A DNA stretch of 64,000 bases from contig OY727095.1 of assembly GCA_963402885.1 (NCBI GenBank), forward strand, positions 12,839,001 through 12,903,000, read 5' to 3'. The notes under the pieces were generated by a model, which was given only the letters and a program-made list of their open reading frames with translations, searched no databases and was not told the origin of the DNA. The stretch is from Antedon bifida (Eukaryota; Echinodermata; Crinoidea; Comatulida; Antedonidae). The position numbers and the translations under genes are program-made. Positions 14,363 through 26,700 of the stretch are shown piece by piece. How positions within the stretch are numbered: the stretch's first letter is position 1; each line of letters starts with the position of its first letter.

Positions 14363-17300
14363 ACAAATAACTATAATTTATTGATATAATTTTAGTAATT
14401 TATACATTTCATTGTTTTTCATATGCTATGACTTTGTTAAGGACCCATATTTAATTTGGATGTTAAAAATACAAAATACCATTTCTGTATTTCAAATAAA
14501 TTATTATAATGATTCGTGAATTTGATATAATATAGAAATTTAAAGAAGTTATGATGGGTAAATAGATAAACTATTATATAAAACAATATAACAAGATCAT
14601 AATATGTGAAGATGCAATGGTTTAAAACTGAAATCATTGGAATGTATTGGCCAAGATCCTCGTGTGGATTTACCTAAGTTATTTATACACTTTTATTCTT
14701 AAAAAACAGTTTAATGGACTGTTTAAGTTTATTGTAATCAGAGTGGTGGTAGGGAAAAGCCCGAATGGGCTAGCCCGTAACTATCTCTATCTAGTCGTTT
14801 AGTGTCGCACTTGTGTAGGCCTAAACCATCTCCTTGTCGCTACCTTTTGCATAAGGAAGCCATGTATCAAGGAGGCTAGAAAATTGCTGCTTTTATCTAT
14901 AAATCATGTCGGTGCATTCGGCTTGAGAATAAAAAATATTTTAAAATATAATTTATGATGTTTCAATTGTATTATTTAATATTTCGTTGTGTTTGAAAAT
15001 GGTGTGGTGATGAGATGAAAGACCAGTATACAAACAGAGAAAAGAGTATATACCTCTAGCAGCTTAGCGGACTATACACATTACGAATAACTTATTTAGG
15101 CCTACTGTCCTACTGTAACTGTTCTATCAGCCGCACATTACACATCAACAGGCCTTTAGATTTTATATAGGCTTGAATATATCTTCTTTACAACAAATCC
15201 ATTGAGGGTTGGAATTGAATAAACCGTGAAATAATTTGTTGTGGGCCTACCACTTTAAATGTAGGCCTAAATTCACTGTGCTTGCAGTCATGATGGAAAT
15301 AGCCATGGAGAATCCAGGAACAAAAACATAACATGTTATATAAGTTATGACCGTAAACACCTTTTTATATAATGCTCTGCTGTATACATCAATTATTATA
15401 AGACACAATTAACCAGGCACGGCCGTTGTTCGTCAAAAACAGAAAGAAATCGTCACGTGTTACCGTATTTAAACAAGTCAACCATGCTATGTAAGTGATA
15501 ATTATCATTATACAATATTATTTATACGTTATAGTTGAAAATTCAGTCCAAAATAAATAAATTTAATATAATTCGCGTTGATATTTGTTTGTTAATTCGT
15601 TTACTGGCCCTTTGCCTACGTATTTTGCGTGGGACAATGTTACAAATATGACACAACGGTGTTAAAAAGTGTCTGTGAAACCGTGTGTAACTTATTTTAT
15701 CGGTCCAATAGGATGTATTCTACACTGTATATGTTATGCTAATTAAACCAAGTTTTAAAATCAGATGTAGGCATCTCAATGAAATACCTTCATTAATCAA
15801 CCCACTTAAGTCTTGTAAATACACGCGGTATTAGGCCTATACTTTAGTTTAAAGGCTATTTTGGGAATGAAATTATATTATTATTATATTGTTATAAGTG
15901 ACGGCACTCTTGGTGCCGCAATAAAATTATGATTTTTTATTCGAATAAATATGATACTCAATAACACAACATTTCATTACGGTTCTTTCGGGATAAGGGT
16001 TGGAAATAGGCTACGCCGACAGAGCATTTGAATATTATAGGCCTACTGTACACAAAATAGATGCAGTATTACTTAAAATGATTATTTCTTAATTCTCGCA
16101 GAACGAAGAATACATTTTGAAATATTTTCTATTCAAGTCTTATTTCAGAAAGATATTGGATTAGGCCTAATTAACTTATTTTCTGATTGGAAATTATGAA
16201 ACTGGTCGTAGGCCTATATCATTATAAAACAATTGATAGAAAGTGTTATTCAATTTCATTGTGGTTATACTTTACAAAATCTAGTTTCTAATTTGATAAA
16301 GAATGCAATATTGTAATTTTTTTAAATAAATAAAAGTGCTAAACAGGATATCACGTTTTATGTATAACTTGCCAAGAACCAAAGTCGCGGCAATAAGCCT
16401 ATGTATAAATCAACATCTGTGCAGTATCTATAAATATAGTAGGCCTTAGAAAGAAAGTTTGAAGTTAAAACAAAACAAGGTATCATTCCAAAAAACTTAT
16501 ACATTACGTTTAATGTCTGACGTAAACGCAACACGAAACGCGAATTTTGCGTTTACCGTCAATGAGGAATTTGATGTTGGGTTCGTGTCATGGGGAAATT
16601 AAACGCAATTTTGAATTTTGCGTTCACGATTAAAATACAAACGCATAAACATTAACATAAGTCTGATCGAAACAATTATTAGTGATAATTACAAACAATT
16701 CATTTACAACGTATTTAGATCATTATGTTCGGTTCAAACATAACAAATACACTGTGAACACCCACGTCAGCTCTGTTATTAAAACCATGAGTATACTTAT
16801 TTCATCTGCTACAGTAAATTGTATACATAAATATTATATAGGCCTAGTATTCTTGCATGTGTGGAAGCGCGACACCCACACAGGCCCGGTGGTTACGGCC
16901 AATGGTGCTGTCCCAATGGACTAAAAACAAACGTTGGAAGTAGTGGACAAAAATTAGGCCTTCAAATGCAGCAGCCCCACGCATTATAATTTCCATTCAT
17001 TTACCTCCACACAGATTACTTAGAAAAGCAGATAAACCTACACAGTTTGTCCTTTTAATATTACACACCTTTTCATTATCAGTAACGTCTTGCCTTCGTT
17101 ACCATCTGGAATATTTTACTAAGGTAAGTCTTGGCATTATATTTCTACAATATTTTCAAGTGCAAAACCCGATGTACTGTAGTAGGCCTACTAAAGATAA
17201 AGATAACGTTTCAAATTGTACTTTATAGGTTAAATAAATTTAAATAAGTGTGCTTCATTATTTTAGGGACACCTTCGCGATAAGTATTTTCGACAAAGTA

Positions 17301-17400
17301 CACCATGTGTCCTGATTCCTATGTGAAATGGATATCTATAATGATTCCAGTAATAATTATAATCAAAAGAACTACTTCTTTTTGGACAACCCTATTTTAG
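14363..17400. other. Intergenic, no gene seen
   Basis: AT-rich with many AGGCCTA motifs (for example 15100, 15245, 16030, 16165, 16210). Between about 16505 and 16640 there is an imperfect inverted block built on GACGTAAACGCAA and TTGCGTTTACCGTC, probably a decayed foldback element. No coding exon seen. Confidence 0.4.
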
Positions 17401-17578
17401 TTGACATCCCTATTAAGGGGATATTTTCTTGTCAACAAAATGAAGGACCATTTAATACGACCCCTTTTATGAAACACCCACATTTTAAGGGGACGTCACT
17501 CGCCCATTTTTTGGAGACACTCGCCCATTTTAAGGAGACACTCGCCCATTTTTTGGGGACACTTCGGGTGTCCGCTTG
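17400..17578 (+). repeat. Short tandem repeat of GACACTCGCCCATTTT type
   Basis: Units ending in GGGGACA or GGAGACACTCGCCCATTTT repeat three to four times (about 17490-17575), preceded by diverged units with CCCTATTTTAG and AAGGGGATATTTT. It resembles the tandem array at 30.8-31.2 kb, which is also built on CAGGACACCCCTATT. Confidence 0.5.
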
Positions 17579-17751
17579 ATAGAGATTCTATTGTATTGTT
17601 ATCTTGATATAAAAGTCAGAGTTGGGTAATCATTGATAAAAATTCTTATCTTTATTTAATTGTTTAGAATAAAATAAATAGTAAATTGTGAATGAAATAA
17701 GTTTTCTTATTAGGCCAATTGATATACAAATACGCGGTTGGCATATTACAC

Positions 17752-18046
17752 TTAAAGAAATATTGTCCCCCGAAAATTGTTTTTGTTGAGTATGCCATTT
17801 TAATGAAAAAAAAAATATGTGAAAGAATTTAATTTAAAGCAAAAAATAGTCAAATTGTCAGAGAATGATTTTTTGGTATATATATATAACTGTTTATTTT
17901 ATTTTTTATAAGTAAAATCATTCTTTTTTGTTGGTTTCTTTCCCTATGGAAGTGAATAACATCATTCAAAATACAAAATGGCCTATTCAAAATTTGATTT
18001 TTTACAATATTTATTTTCATGATTTTGGGAGACAATACATCTTTAA
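17752..18046. mobile_element. MITE family C, copy 1
   Basis: Bounded by TTAA at both ends (17752 and 18043), with inverted ends TTAAAGAAATATTGTCCCCC and GGGAGACAATACATCTTTAA. The interior is AT-rich with ATGCCATTTTAATG and AATTTAAAGCAAAAAATAG blocks shared with the copy at 43.5 kb. No transposase. The TTAA flanks suggest piggyBac-type mobilisation. Confidence 0.65.
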
Positions 18047-18063
18047 ATTGAGCATGTTAAAGC

Positions 18064-18360
18064 TTAAAGATGTATTATCCCCCAAAAACATGAAAATGAA
18101 GATTTATAAAATCAGACTAAATAGACCATTTTGCAGTTTTAATAAAGTTATTCACTTCACAAAAAAACAAAACAAAAATTATTTCACGTATAAAAAGACA
18201 AACGAAATGGTTAATTTTAACCAACAATCATTGTCTGACAGACAATTTATTTTTAGATCCAATTTTTGGTCCACGTGAATAACTATTACGTGACATTAAA
18301 ATGGCATATTCAATAAACAATTTGAAAAAAAAATATTTTAGGGGACAATTTATCTTTTAA
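18064..18360. mobile_element. MITE family C, copy 2
   Basis: TTAA-bounded (18064 and 18357) with ends AAAGATGTATTATCCCCCAA and AGGGGACAATTTATCTTTTAA. It sits only 17 bp from copy 1. Its internal blocks (GCAGTTTTAATAAAGTTATTCA, split here into shared pieces) are also found in the copy at 45.4-45.8 kb. Confidence 0.65.
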
Positions 18361-18461
18361 CCAAAAAAAAGAAAGAAAAAGATTATGGCGGATTTAAAAA
18401 CATAATTGTGCAATTATTCCAGACGAAATCTCAGGCCAGGACTATACATAATAATTCAGCA

Positions 18462-18657
18462 TTAATGCTTTCTTGGTAACGCAAATACGTAGTTGACGTA
18501 GCGCAAATACGTAGTGGACATAACGCAAATAGGTTGTAGACGCAACGCAAGAGAATTGACCAATTACAGTGACAGTCCTAATCCATCGTTTGTGATTGGT
18601 CAAATTACCTGCGTTGCGCTTACGTCCTTGTGTCCTATAGCGGAAGACAAGCTTTAA
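18462..18657. mobile_element. MITE family D, copy 1
   Basis: TTAA at 18462 and at 18654. The interior has the family signature: GACGCAACGCAAG, then TTGACCAATTACA on one side, and GTGATTGGTCAAATTACC then GCGTTGCGCTTACGTCC on the other. The far end is AAGCTTTAA. Noncoding. Confidence 0.6.
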
Positions 18658-18958
18658 TATGTCACGTACCGTATAAAAAGTGATGTTATCATCAACGTAT
18701 CATCGATATTAATCGTTATCTATAAGAATCATTGTACCAATAATCGCCATCATCAACTGTCGTCGTTGAGATCTTATCATCAACATTAGGCCTATTACAT
18801 TTTTAAGGCGAAACAATGCCTTTAACATTATCTGCCTTTTAAAGTTATATTACGATTGTGATCTGTATTCATTAATCTCTTTAAATGTTAAATTGGCGTA
18901 GATACAATCAAACGTAAGCCTTATAGGTTAATCCCTATTAACTTTAAATTATGGTTTT

Positions 18959-19257
18959 AACTAAACGTTTCATTTACATTTTTTTTTTGTATATTAGTTT
19001 AACCGTCTTACGTTTAGTGAGTTTTACGAAAGGCAACCAGACTGATCAATAACCACATCATTTTATATTGATTATAACATTGTTAAGTAAACTTCATAAT
19101 GTTATTATTAAACTAAACGTTTCATTTACATTTTTTTGTATATTAGTTTAACCGTCTTACGTTTAGTGAGTTTTACGAAAGGCAACCAGACTGATCAATA
19201 ACCACATCATTTTATATTAATTATAACATTGTTAAGTAAACTTCATAATGTTATTAT
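18959..19257. repeat. Two-copy tandem duplication, about 150-bp unit
   Basis: The segment starting AACTAAACGTTTCATTTACA occurs at 18959 and again at 19111. The copies are almost identical apart from poly-T length and one or two substitutions (GATTATAACATT versus AATTATAACATT). This looks like a recent local duplication. Confidence 0.85.
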
Positions 19258-19365
19258 TATTAATATATATTATCGTATAGAAGTTGCTTTAGTTTGTATA
19301 CGTGAAATCTCATCGGTTCTCGAAAACCTGATTGAAACTCATTCGAGAAAAAATTGAGTAAATCT

Positions 19366-19590
19366 TACAGTATCATAGGAACATTCTGTGATACAATGTC
19401 ACATGTGCCACCTGTGTCAAACCGTAATATATTAGTATAGCCTAACACATAGATGCAGCGCATATGTGATGCTGTATTACAGAATTTGCCTGATACTGGA
19501 AATGGTGTCATATGTGGACTGTATACAGAAAATTGGAAAATGTTGACAATCATAAAAAGACCCAAAATGTATGTTGAGGAATGCATACAT
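19366..19590. repeat. Dispersed repeat (CAGTATCATAGG family), copy 1
   Basis: This shares CAGTATCATAGG, TTCTGTGATACA and TGTCACATGTG-like blocks with 28685-28910. The two copies are about 9 kb apart and clearly diverged. Class unknown. Confidence 0.45.
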
Positions 19591-20035
19591 TCTTCCTGAA
19601 ATAAATACCGGTATCACATTAAGATTACTATTATTATTAAGTGAATTAATGTTCAATAATTATGTTTCATAAAACATGGCGATAGTAAAAACAGGATAGT
19701 AGGCCAATGGTTACCATTGTGTTTCTAAAACCGGATTGGAGAAGGTATGAGCTAAATAATAATAAAAAGATTCCACTTAATTTGGCAAGTCACGTAATGG
19801 ACATACTTTAAATAGAATACTCATAGGATAAACCTCTTTCACAATCGTTTTATTATAAGATATTTCAAAACCAATACAATACAGTCGGTGCATGCGTACG
19901 ACCAATTTTAATTAATACTGACAAGAACATCACTTCATGCTTCAAATTTCAATGTTTTAATTGATGTTAACATTTTTATAAATGTTTTGCTATTTGATAT
20001 TTTACTGTTAAGGACTAAAATACTACAATAGATCC
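19591..20035. other. Intergenic, no gene seen
   Basis: AT-rich, no coding exon, no recognisable repeat. Confidence 0.4.
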
Positions 20036-20275
20036 CATAACACCGAGGCTCACTCGGTTCTTGTGGAAGAACGAGTCTTCTCGGATAAACCGAGGTCCGG
20101 TGTACTCAGATCATGTCTATCTCACGTGCACTTTAAGAACCTACTAGTACATCTTTCGAGACGAGTATGGCGTTACCCGGTGTACTAGTACACTGATCAG
20201 TACCACTGATCGTAACTGGGCACTATGGGAGACCAGTCTTTGACTAAAGAGGTCACCCAGTATAAATAAACAACG
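20036..20275 (+). mobile_element. SINE-like element with conserved core (diverged copy)
   Basis: The core TCTCGGATAAACCGAGGTCC, then GTGTAC and CACGTGCACTTTAAGAACC, aligns with the SINE core at 30.2 and 36.3 kb (CTTCGGATGGGACGTAAAGC, CCCGTGTAC, GTGCACGTTAAAGAAC). The tail ends in AT-rich and (ACGACA) sequence. I cannot assign the named SINE superfamily. Confidence 0.5.
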
Positions 20276-20840
20276 ACAACGACGAAACCCATCTTTTGGT
20301 ACATTCATGTATTCAGGGGGCATTTATCAATGGCATGCATCGACGGCAAAACTACTACTACACTACAAACTCCGTCGGAGGACGCCCCATTATTAGGGGA
20401 CATTTTAATGGGTCCAGAATGTGTTCCCTTGGTTTCTAATGTATTAAATTTGCAGACAGCGGTCCCTGCCGTGAATTTTCTAAATTCTGTCTTATATCAT
20501 ACACCAAAATAAAAGCAAATTGTAATTTGATATTCAAATCTGTTCTTGGCTAAATCTCAAAAGTTGTCTCATGTAAATCATAATGTTATTTTTTGATTAG
20601 GTAAATTATTTTGTTTGCACTTCTTGTTGATTTTGTTTTTCTGGGTGCAATGCCAGGGAAAGAATAAGCTTATTCGTCATAGTAATCTTGATACCTTAAT
20701 AATGTTTGCATTCTTAATTTGGACTGGAAAATACTTATTTACAATAATATTGTAAATTAATTTACACTAACAATTATATTTATGTACTGTTTTTTTTTTG
20801 TTTAAGTTTATAAAGCACCAATTACCAAATAAAAATAATG
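20276..20840. other. Intergenic, no gene seen
   Basis: A 60-codon open frame at 20330-20512 starts with a normal ATG, but it has no recognisable domain, no splice context and no neighbour that supports it. Confidence 0.35.
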
Positions 20841-20845
20841 CGATT

Positions 20846-21062
20846 GCGCGTGCCTTGTGTGTACCTTGAGTGTACCTTGTGTGTACCTTGCGTGTACCGT
20901 GTGTGTACCTTGAGTGTACCTTGCGTGTACCTTGCATGTACCGTGTGTTTACCTTGCGTGTACCTTGCGTGTACCGTGTGTGTACCTTGCGTGTACCGTG
21001 TGTGTACCATGCGTGTACCGTGTGTGTACCTTGCGTGTACATTGCGTGTACCTTGCGTGCAC
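20846..21062. repeat. 11-bp minisatellite (GTGTACCTTGC)n
   Basis: About twenty units of an 11-bp motif, CGTGTACCTTG or CGTGTACCGTG, in tandem. Because 11 is not a multiple of three, each frame reads an 11-codon cycle; no stop codon occurs in most frames, so long spurious open frames appear on both strands. I do not consider any of them a gene. Confidence 0.9.
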
Positions 21063-21943
21063 AAAATCAAGAATTCTGTCAATTATGATATTGACTTGGT
21101 TGTCTTCAACGATTATCTTATAACAACAATGATTAATGTGACTGCATCCCAGGAGACAAAATCATATTGTATTAAGTGATTGTTAAGTTGTGGTTATTCA
21201 ACTAATTCACTCTATATCATGAGTGAAACCACGAAAAGACTACGTCCGCGTACTAAAGCCGTTTCAGTGTTTGAACGCGGGCGCGGTTAATTGATGAGAT
21301 TGGTGATACTGGCGGAAAACTATGACATTTTAAGACATCTAATATAAAGCTTTTACTTAAGTATAAAGATTAAGTTATAAATATCACATTGTCATTTAAA
21401 TGTTAACTATTTGAATTTTCGTTTCTATCAGTTAGTGTGCGAGTATGACCTTTGACACAAGCGTATATATATAGCTTGTTTTATTACATTTTTCCAATCA
21501 ATCACCTGTTTGTGGTTTTACCGTACTAGAGTGCAAGAACTAAATGCAAACGTGTTATTAGTTATTTATTTCATAATTTAAATTTTAATTTTTGTGTTTG
21601 TAATAAATAATGAAGACTGATCAAATTTTAAAAACAAGTGCTTACTGATAAACATGCTTATCTATGGTCATTAACATTGTGAATTACGTAGGTAGTAGCT
21701 GAATCCTTCTGCCCCCGTCGCCGTTCAACAAAATCTCGTACAATTATCCAATATGTCTAATATATTACCTTGATTCGTGAATACCTTCTGAATTCCAGCC
21801 GTCTTGTATAAATAGAATAAACTTTAAATAAAAATGAAGTATCTAATTAATATCAACCCTTGTGACGGTAAACATACACTATATTTAAAACAACTGACGT
21901 AGTTTGCGTAAATGTAATAATTTATAATTATTTTTATTTTCTA
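21063..21943. other. Intergenic, no gene seen
   Basis: AT-rich with no coding exon or clear repeat family. Confidence 0.4.
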
Positions 21944-22279
21944 TAACCACAATTAGGAATTGTTAGTGTTAGATAGGTACACTCACTAAGAGAAATACAA
22001 TTTTATTTTAGAAAGGATTATTATATTGTTGTATTGGATGTAATATGCATACATGTCCATAAATATTTTATATTTAATTTATATGGTTTACTACCTATAT
22101 GATACTGTAATGCGAATATAACCAAAATTAGGAATTGTTAGTGTTAGATAGGTATACTCACTAAGAGAAATACAATTTTATTTTAGAAATGATTATTATA
22201 TTATTGTATTGGATGTAATATACATATTTTGTTTTTAATTGATATGATTTACTACCTATGTGATACTGTAATGTGAATA
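21944..22279. repeat. Two-copy tandem duplication, about 170-bp unit
   Basis: The unit beginning AATTAGGAATTGTTAGTGTT and ending in GATACTGTAATG(C/T)GAATAT is present at 21944-22117 and about 22118-22279. The copies differ by a small deletion and scattered substitutions. Confidence 0.85.
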
Positions 22280-23708
22280 TTACATTCCCGTCAACTCATT
22301 GTTGGATAAAGTTGAAATGAAAATAGGTCTTCATTATTCCATTTTAGTCATTTTAATAATGTGACAGTTGACGAACATGGACGATATAACTAATAATAAT
22401 TGGAATTATTGAGACGAGAAAGAAGCATAGTCAACGACTACCGAACGATACAAAAGCGAACGATAAAGCAAACGATAGCGATACATATATAATCCTATAA
22501 CGATTTGTTTTAAATGGAATGTGCAAACAATCAGGGAAATAGGCCTAATAGGCCTACATGCCTTTACGAAGCCTTTAATAAAACAAAAAAAAGCACTCTA
22601 ATGTTGGGTAGATTTGTGTATAGGCCTACACATTCTGCATTCGATAGGCCTACAACAATTAATTTATATACAATTAATTAAAGTTCTTTTTGTAATAATC
22701 TTTCAACAGCATATAAATGTGACCGTTATTTCAACCCTTTGTTTCGTTAGATTTTTTGCATGCTCTACCTCGTACTGAGTTAATGTTTCTCTCTCCAATT
22801 TCATCTTTTGACACAAAGGTAAAATGGTGGCCCACCCACACATGATCAAACCACGCACGACACACGCTCTTTTAGTCAGCTACAATCTGTGTATATTTCT
22901 CCATGAAATATTCTTCAATAAAATGTTTTTACTTGTATTGTTAATATGATTGTGAGCTTTGATTAGATCACATTTTGTCACCAACATTGTTGATTTTCAA
23001 AAAGAAATACGACTAACATAAAGAATTTTTAGATTTAAATTTCTAGGTCTCAGTTCTAAAATACATCAACGAAACAAATATTTCACTAATATACTACAAT
23101 ACAATTTTTACCTTATTTTAAGTGCATGGTATTTGAATTTAAGTAAGCTTGGCTTAAACAAAATAAGAACAAAATTATGCATTTTGCAGTGTTTGTTTGA
23201 TGGTTTAACCAAACCAAATTTACGAATGAAACCGAAAAATTGTGCGCCGGATAGATTGATGAACCTGTACAGAAGTTAACAGTTTTAATTATTAGATTAT
23301 TAAGTTACAATAAAATTAGGATTAGGATAAGATAAGATTAAGATAGGATAGATTAGGATTAATTGAATGTTCTAATGATCAATGCCTGGAGCATGATGTA
23401 TAAAGTTTATGCGTAAATGGAGTCATCTTAGGAAACCAGGTAATAGTAATTGCACATAAGTACACATAGGCCTACATGACTTATACTACACCCACTTATT
23501 TATGACATGATAAGAACCTATTGGTGGAAAGCTTATTTTTAAAATGAATTGATTGATTGATACTCTCACATTGTAAAAAAATAATTTTGTTGTCGTTGTT
23601 GTTGTTGTTGTTTTGTAGAGATATATGTAGATCTTTCTTTTTAGTTATCTTATTTCTTAGGTTTGTTTTTCTAACTCGTCAACATGTTTTTTTTCTTTCT
23701 AACTGCTG
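22280..23708. other. Intergenic, no gene seen
   Basis: AT-rich. TAGGCCTA motifs cluster at 22538-22655. A (GTT)n microsatellite lies near 23590-23612. No gene seen. Confidence 0.4.
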
Positions 23709-23908
23709 TTAAGCTCTGTCTACACTATCAAACTAGTTTGGCAAAAAAGTGCATTGATGTGCCTAAATATGGTAGTGATATGCCCAAATATGGTAGTGGT
23801 ATGCTTAGATATGGCAGTGATATATATGACATCATCATGTTCATATATGGCACATCACCTTTTTTTGTCACATAAAGTTTGATGGTGCATGGTGTAAACA
23901 GAACTTTA
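23709..23908. mobile_element. MITE family A, copy 2
   Basis: The left end TTAAGCTCTGTCTACACTAT starts at 23709; the right end is a decayed GTGTAAACAGAACTTTA. The interior has three consecutive AAATATGGTAGTGATATGCC-like units, then GACATCATCATG and TATATGGCACATCAC. Noncoding. Confidence 0.75.
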
Positions 23909-24984
23909 GATAACCTTAATTTTGTTGTCTTTTCATATATTACATACCTTTCTTGCTTTCGTGTCAAATATTTCTTATTAAGAATGCCAGCAAACTCACC
24001 ATTTGGTTTTAAATGTTTTGGTACTGAAACCGATACATATTTAATAACCAACTAAATAAATTTTAAAAACACTTTAACAATTAACAATACGATCGTGTAA
24101 TGGCACTGATTTGAATTTGGTTAGGTAATTCGACATTCTTCGATAAAGCAAGCAGAATAAAGGTCTGTATTATTACAAGATAATTATATATTCTAACAAA
24201 ACTATAAATGTTTTGCTCCATTTAGGCTAGGCCTAAAGGAAGGATAATAAAACAGGAAGAATAATAAAACCGCTTAAACGAACATTTAGCTAAATATAAT
24301 TATATACAGTTTTATATTCGCACAAATAAATCGATATTAAGTATTTGCAATAATCACCCACATATATTCAAAATAAGCAGGATTATAATATACAGAGGAG
24401 CACCTTCCGTATGGTCCCGTTTTTAATTGTACATTTTTAAAGATTCAACTTTGCGTTACCGACCGAATATTCTTTGTGATTCCAATTTTATCAATTTTTT
24501 TGTATTTATCTTTTCTTACAAGGCCTCCATCATTAAATCGTATTATTTAGCACTACCTACGGTACAAAACAACATGCAGTCTATACCGCTAACATAACAG
24601 TTTCTGCTACGGTTGGTACCCCGTACAGTGTACACTTTGGTACACCATACGAACACTGGGCTGGGATACTGGGCCAACACATTAAGAACAATTTTGAGTT
24701 GCGAGAATTTGGAAAATTAAAAAAAAATTATTTATATATGCATAAAAAAACAAATAGTAAAATCATAAATCTTTTTTGAAAACTGTAAATTAGGATTAAT
24801 TTTTTTAAACTGTAAGATAAATTGTAATTTTTAAACTTTTATATTCTATACCAATTTTATCAGTTCCTTGTTTTTTGGGCCCAAGTGGAAATAAGTTTTT
24901 AACTTTTCTTGGCATTCCTTGTAATCAAGGCCTGTGTTTCTGTGCAATTGTTTTTTCTATGTATTATATTTTATTGTTTTTTAA
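23909..24984. other. Intergenic, no gene seen
   Basis: AT-rich sequence. GGTACC-rich imperfect repeats near 24560-24660 have no assignable function. Confidence 0.35.
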
Positions 24985-25270
24985 CCTTGATTACCAAATG
25001 AAGAAAAATCCAAAAAATAATAATAATAATTTCAATAAACATAGTGTTTACAGAAGGCCATGTTTCATAACAAATGCATCAACCCATTAAACTTAATGCT
25101 TGCTCAATTTCGTTCCTCACTTGCTCAGAAAAATATTATTTGTCAAGGCCCAAAACTATATGGAATAATTTACCATATGATTTAAGAATGATCTCAATAA
25201 AAAATGTTTAGGCATACACTTAAAAGTTAATAAATATTTACTAGGCAAATATTGTTCTATGCTTTTCAGC
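24985..25270 (+). pseudogene. Decayed LINE reverse-transcriptase C-terminus
   Basis: One plus frame around 25140-25225 reads IWNNLPYDLRMISIKNV, the typical end of non-LTR retrotransposon ORF2 (xLWNxLPxxLRxxxSxxxFK). The upstream text HSVYRRPCFITNASTH fits the preceding segment in a shifted frame. Frameshifts and stops show it is a dead 5'-truncated copy. Confidence 0.45.
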
Positions 25271-25594
25271 GACATCTTTCATTTTATGTGTTTTAATTAT
25301 TGTTATTTTCTGTATGTATTTATATGCTATAATCATTTAATAACTACCTATAGCCTCTGTTAAATAATTAAGTATATTTTAAGGCCAAAACTATAGACAA
25401 GCGAAAGCTTTTTATTTGATCTTTTTGTCAAATCATCAGTTGAATAATGTAAATTATTATTTTTCATTTTTTGACAATAAAGAGATATGAGAAGTAAGAA
25501 CAGAGGACATTTTGTGCCTGAAAGGCAAAACACATGAAACTGGCATGGCTATCTAAAGATCGATATAATGTGTTACTTATTGGGTTTGGTCGGT

Positions 25595-25974
25595 GTCTAG
25601 CCTGGGTTGCAACATTCATTCAATAGATTTAGGCCTAGGTTTTTACTAGAAATTGTGAACTCAATTAGGTTTATTACTAACCCAAGCCCTGTTAACATTC
25701 GTTTAGTTTATATACTACAGATTGATTCCTTTATATTCAAATTTAAATTTTGGATTGAAAATGTAGTCCTGATTTGCATCAATAAAACATGTCTAGCCTG
25801 GGTTGCAACATTTTATTTTCATTCAATATATTTAGGCCTAGGTTTTTACTAGAAATTGTGCTAACTCAATTAGGTTTAGTACTAACCCAAGCCCTGTAAA
25901 AATTCGTTTAGTTTATCTACTACAAATTGATTCCTTTATATTCAAATTTAAATTTTTGATTGAAAATGTAGTCC
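25595..25974. repeat. Two-copy tandem duplication, 196-bp unit
   Basis: GTCTAGCCTGGGTTGCAACA starts at 25595 and again at 25791. Both units continue through TTTAGGCCTAGGTTTTTACT and end at GAAAATGTAGTCC. Differences are small indels. Confidence 0.85.
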
Positions 25975-26634
25975 TTCATTCATTATCTGTTATTTATAAA
26001 TAACAATGGAGGCAAAAACCACAACAAATCGCGGAAACTGATGAAGCGACGTAAATATAGCAAACAATCTATTTCAAGGTTACTTGATTTTGTGGTTTTT
26101 AACAAAAGTTTGAAATATTGAATAGTAAAAAATAGTTTAGGATCGGGCAATGCGATATAGATCGACAGAGCTATGATAAAAAAAAGTGGCACGGGCCTAT
26201 TAGTTGGTCATTTTAATGGGTCTGGTTTAATATGTGGCGGCTCATACCTATATATAACGAAAATTATTCAATAATAAACTGTGGAATAAAACTGTAATTA
26301 TGTGTGCGTGTTTTACAGTCCATTCCAATTATTATAGGATACAATTAAAAAGATGTTATATAAGAAAACATGGTACCCATTTAACATGAGTGAGTTACAT
26401 ACCGCCCTCCAGAAATAAAAATAAGTCCAACTAATGTTAAGACCTCTAATCCAGTAATGTATTAAGTACATGCTTATAAATGATTTATTGACATACAAAA
26501 ATGTATGATACGCGCGTCGATAAACTGATAAGTGGGTTCTGTACACGCGCGCGCGTCAACTTTGTGGTCATCAGATTAGTGTTCGGCACTCTAAACGGCT
26601 TAGCATAATCTAAACAAATTCTGAACACAACATT
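25975..26634. other. Intergenic, no gene seen
   Basis: Contains TACCGCCCTCCAGA at 26400-26413 (one of the recurrent GAGGGCGGTA motifs) and an alternating CG run near 26545-26555. No coding exon. Confidence 0.4.
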
Positions 26635-26700
26635 GAGTCTACGATTCGAACCCATGCTTCTTATTAGAGGTCACCAGCTCTGTTAAATCTATATCGTATA
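26635..26700 (-). repeat. tRNA-like fragment (box A/box B)
   Basis: The minus strand reads a box-A-like AGAGCTGGTGACC and then a perfect box B GGTTCGAATC (26643-26652), about 30 bp apart as in a tRNA. No acceptor-stem pairing is visible, so I take it as a tRNA pseudogene or SINE head, not a working tRNA. Confidence 0.4.

Noticed and set aside
15895-15925. Short hairpin CGGCACTCTTGGTGCCG followed by AT-rich DNA
   Set aside because: Looks like a bacterial terminator but the context is a eukaryotic intergenic region; 6-bp stems are expected by chance.
20767-21179. Overlapping 70-113 residue frames on both strands
   Set aside because: Produced by the 11-bp minisatellite lacking stop codons.
26635-26700. 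Possible tRNA gene on the minus strand
   Set aside because: Has a box B and loose box A but no acceptor-stem pairing or anticodon stem; treated as a SINE/tRNA fragment.
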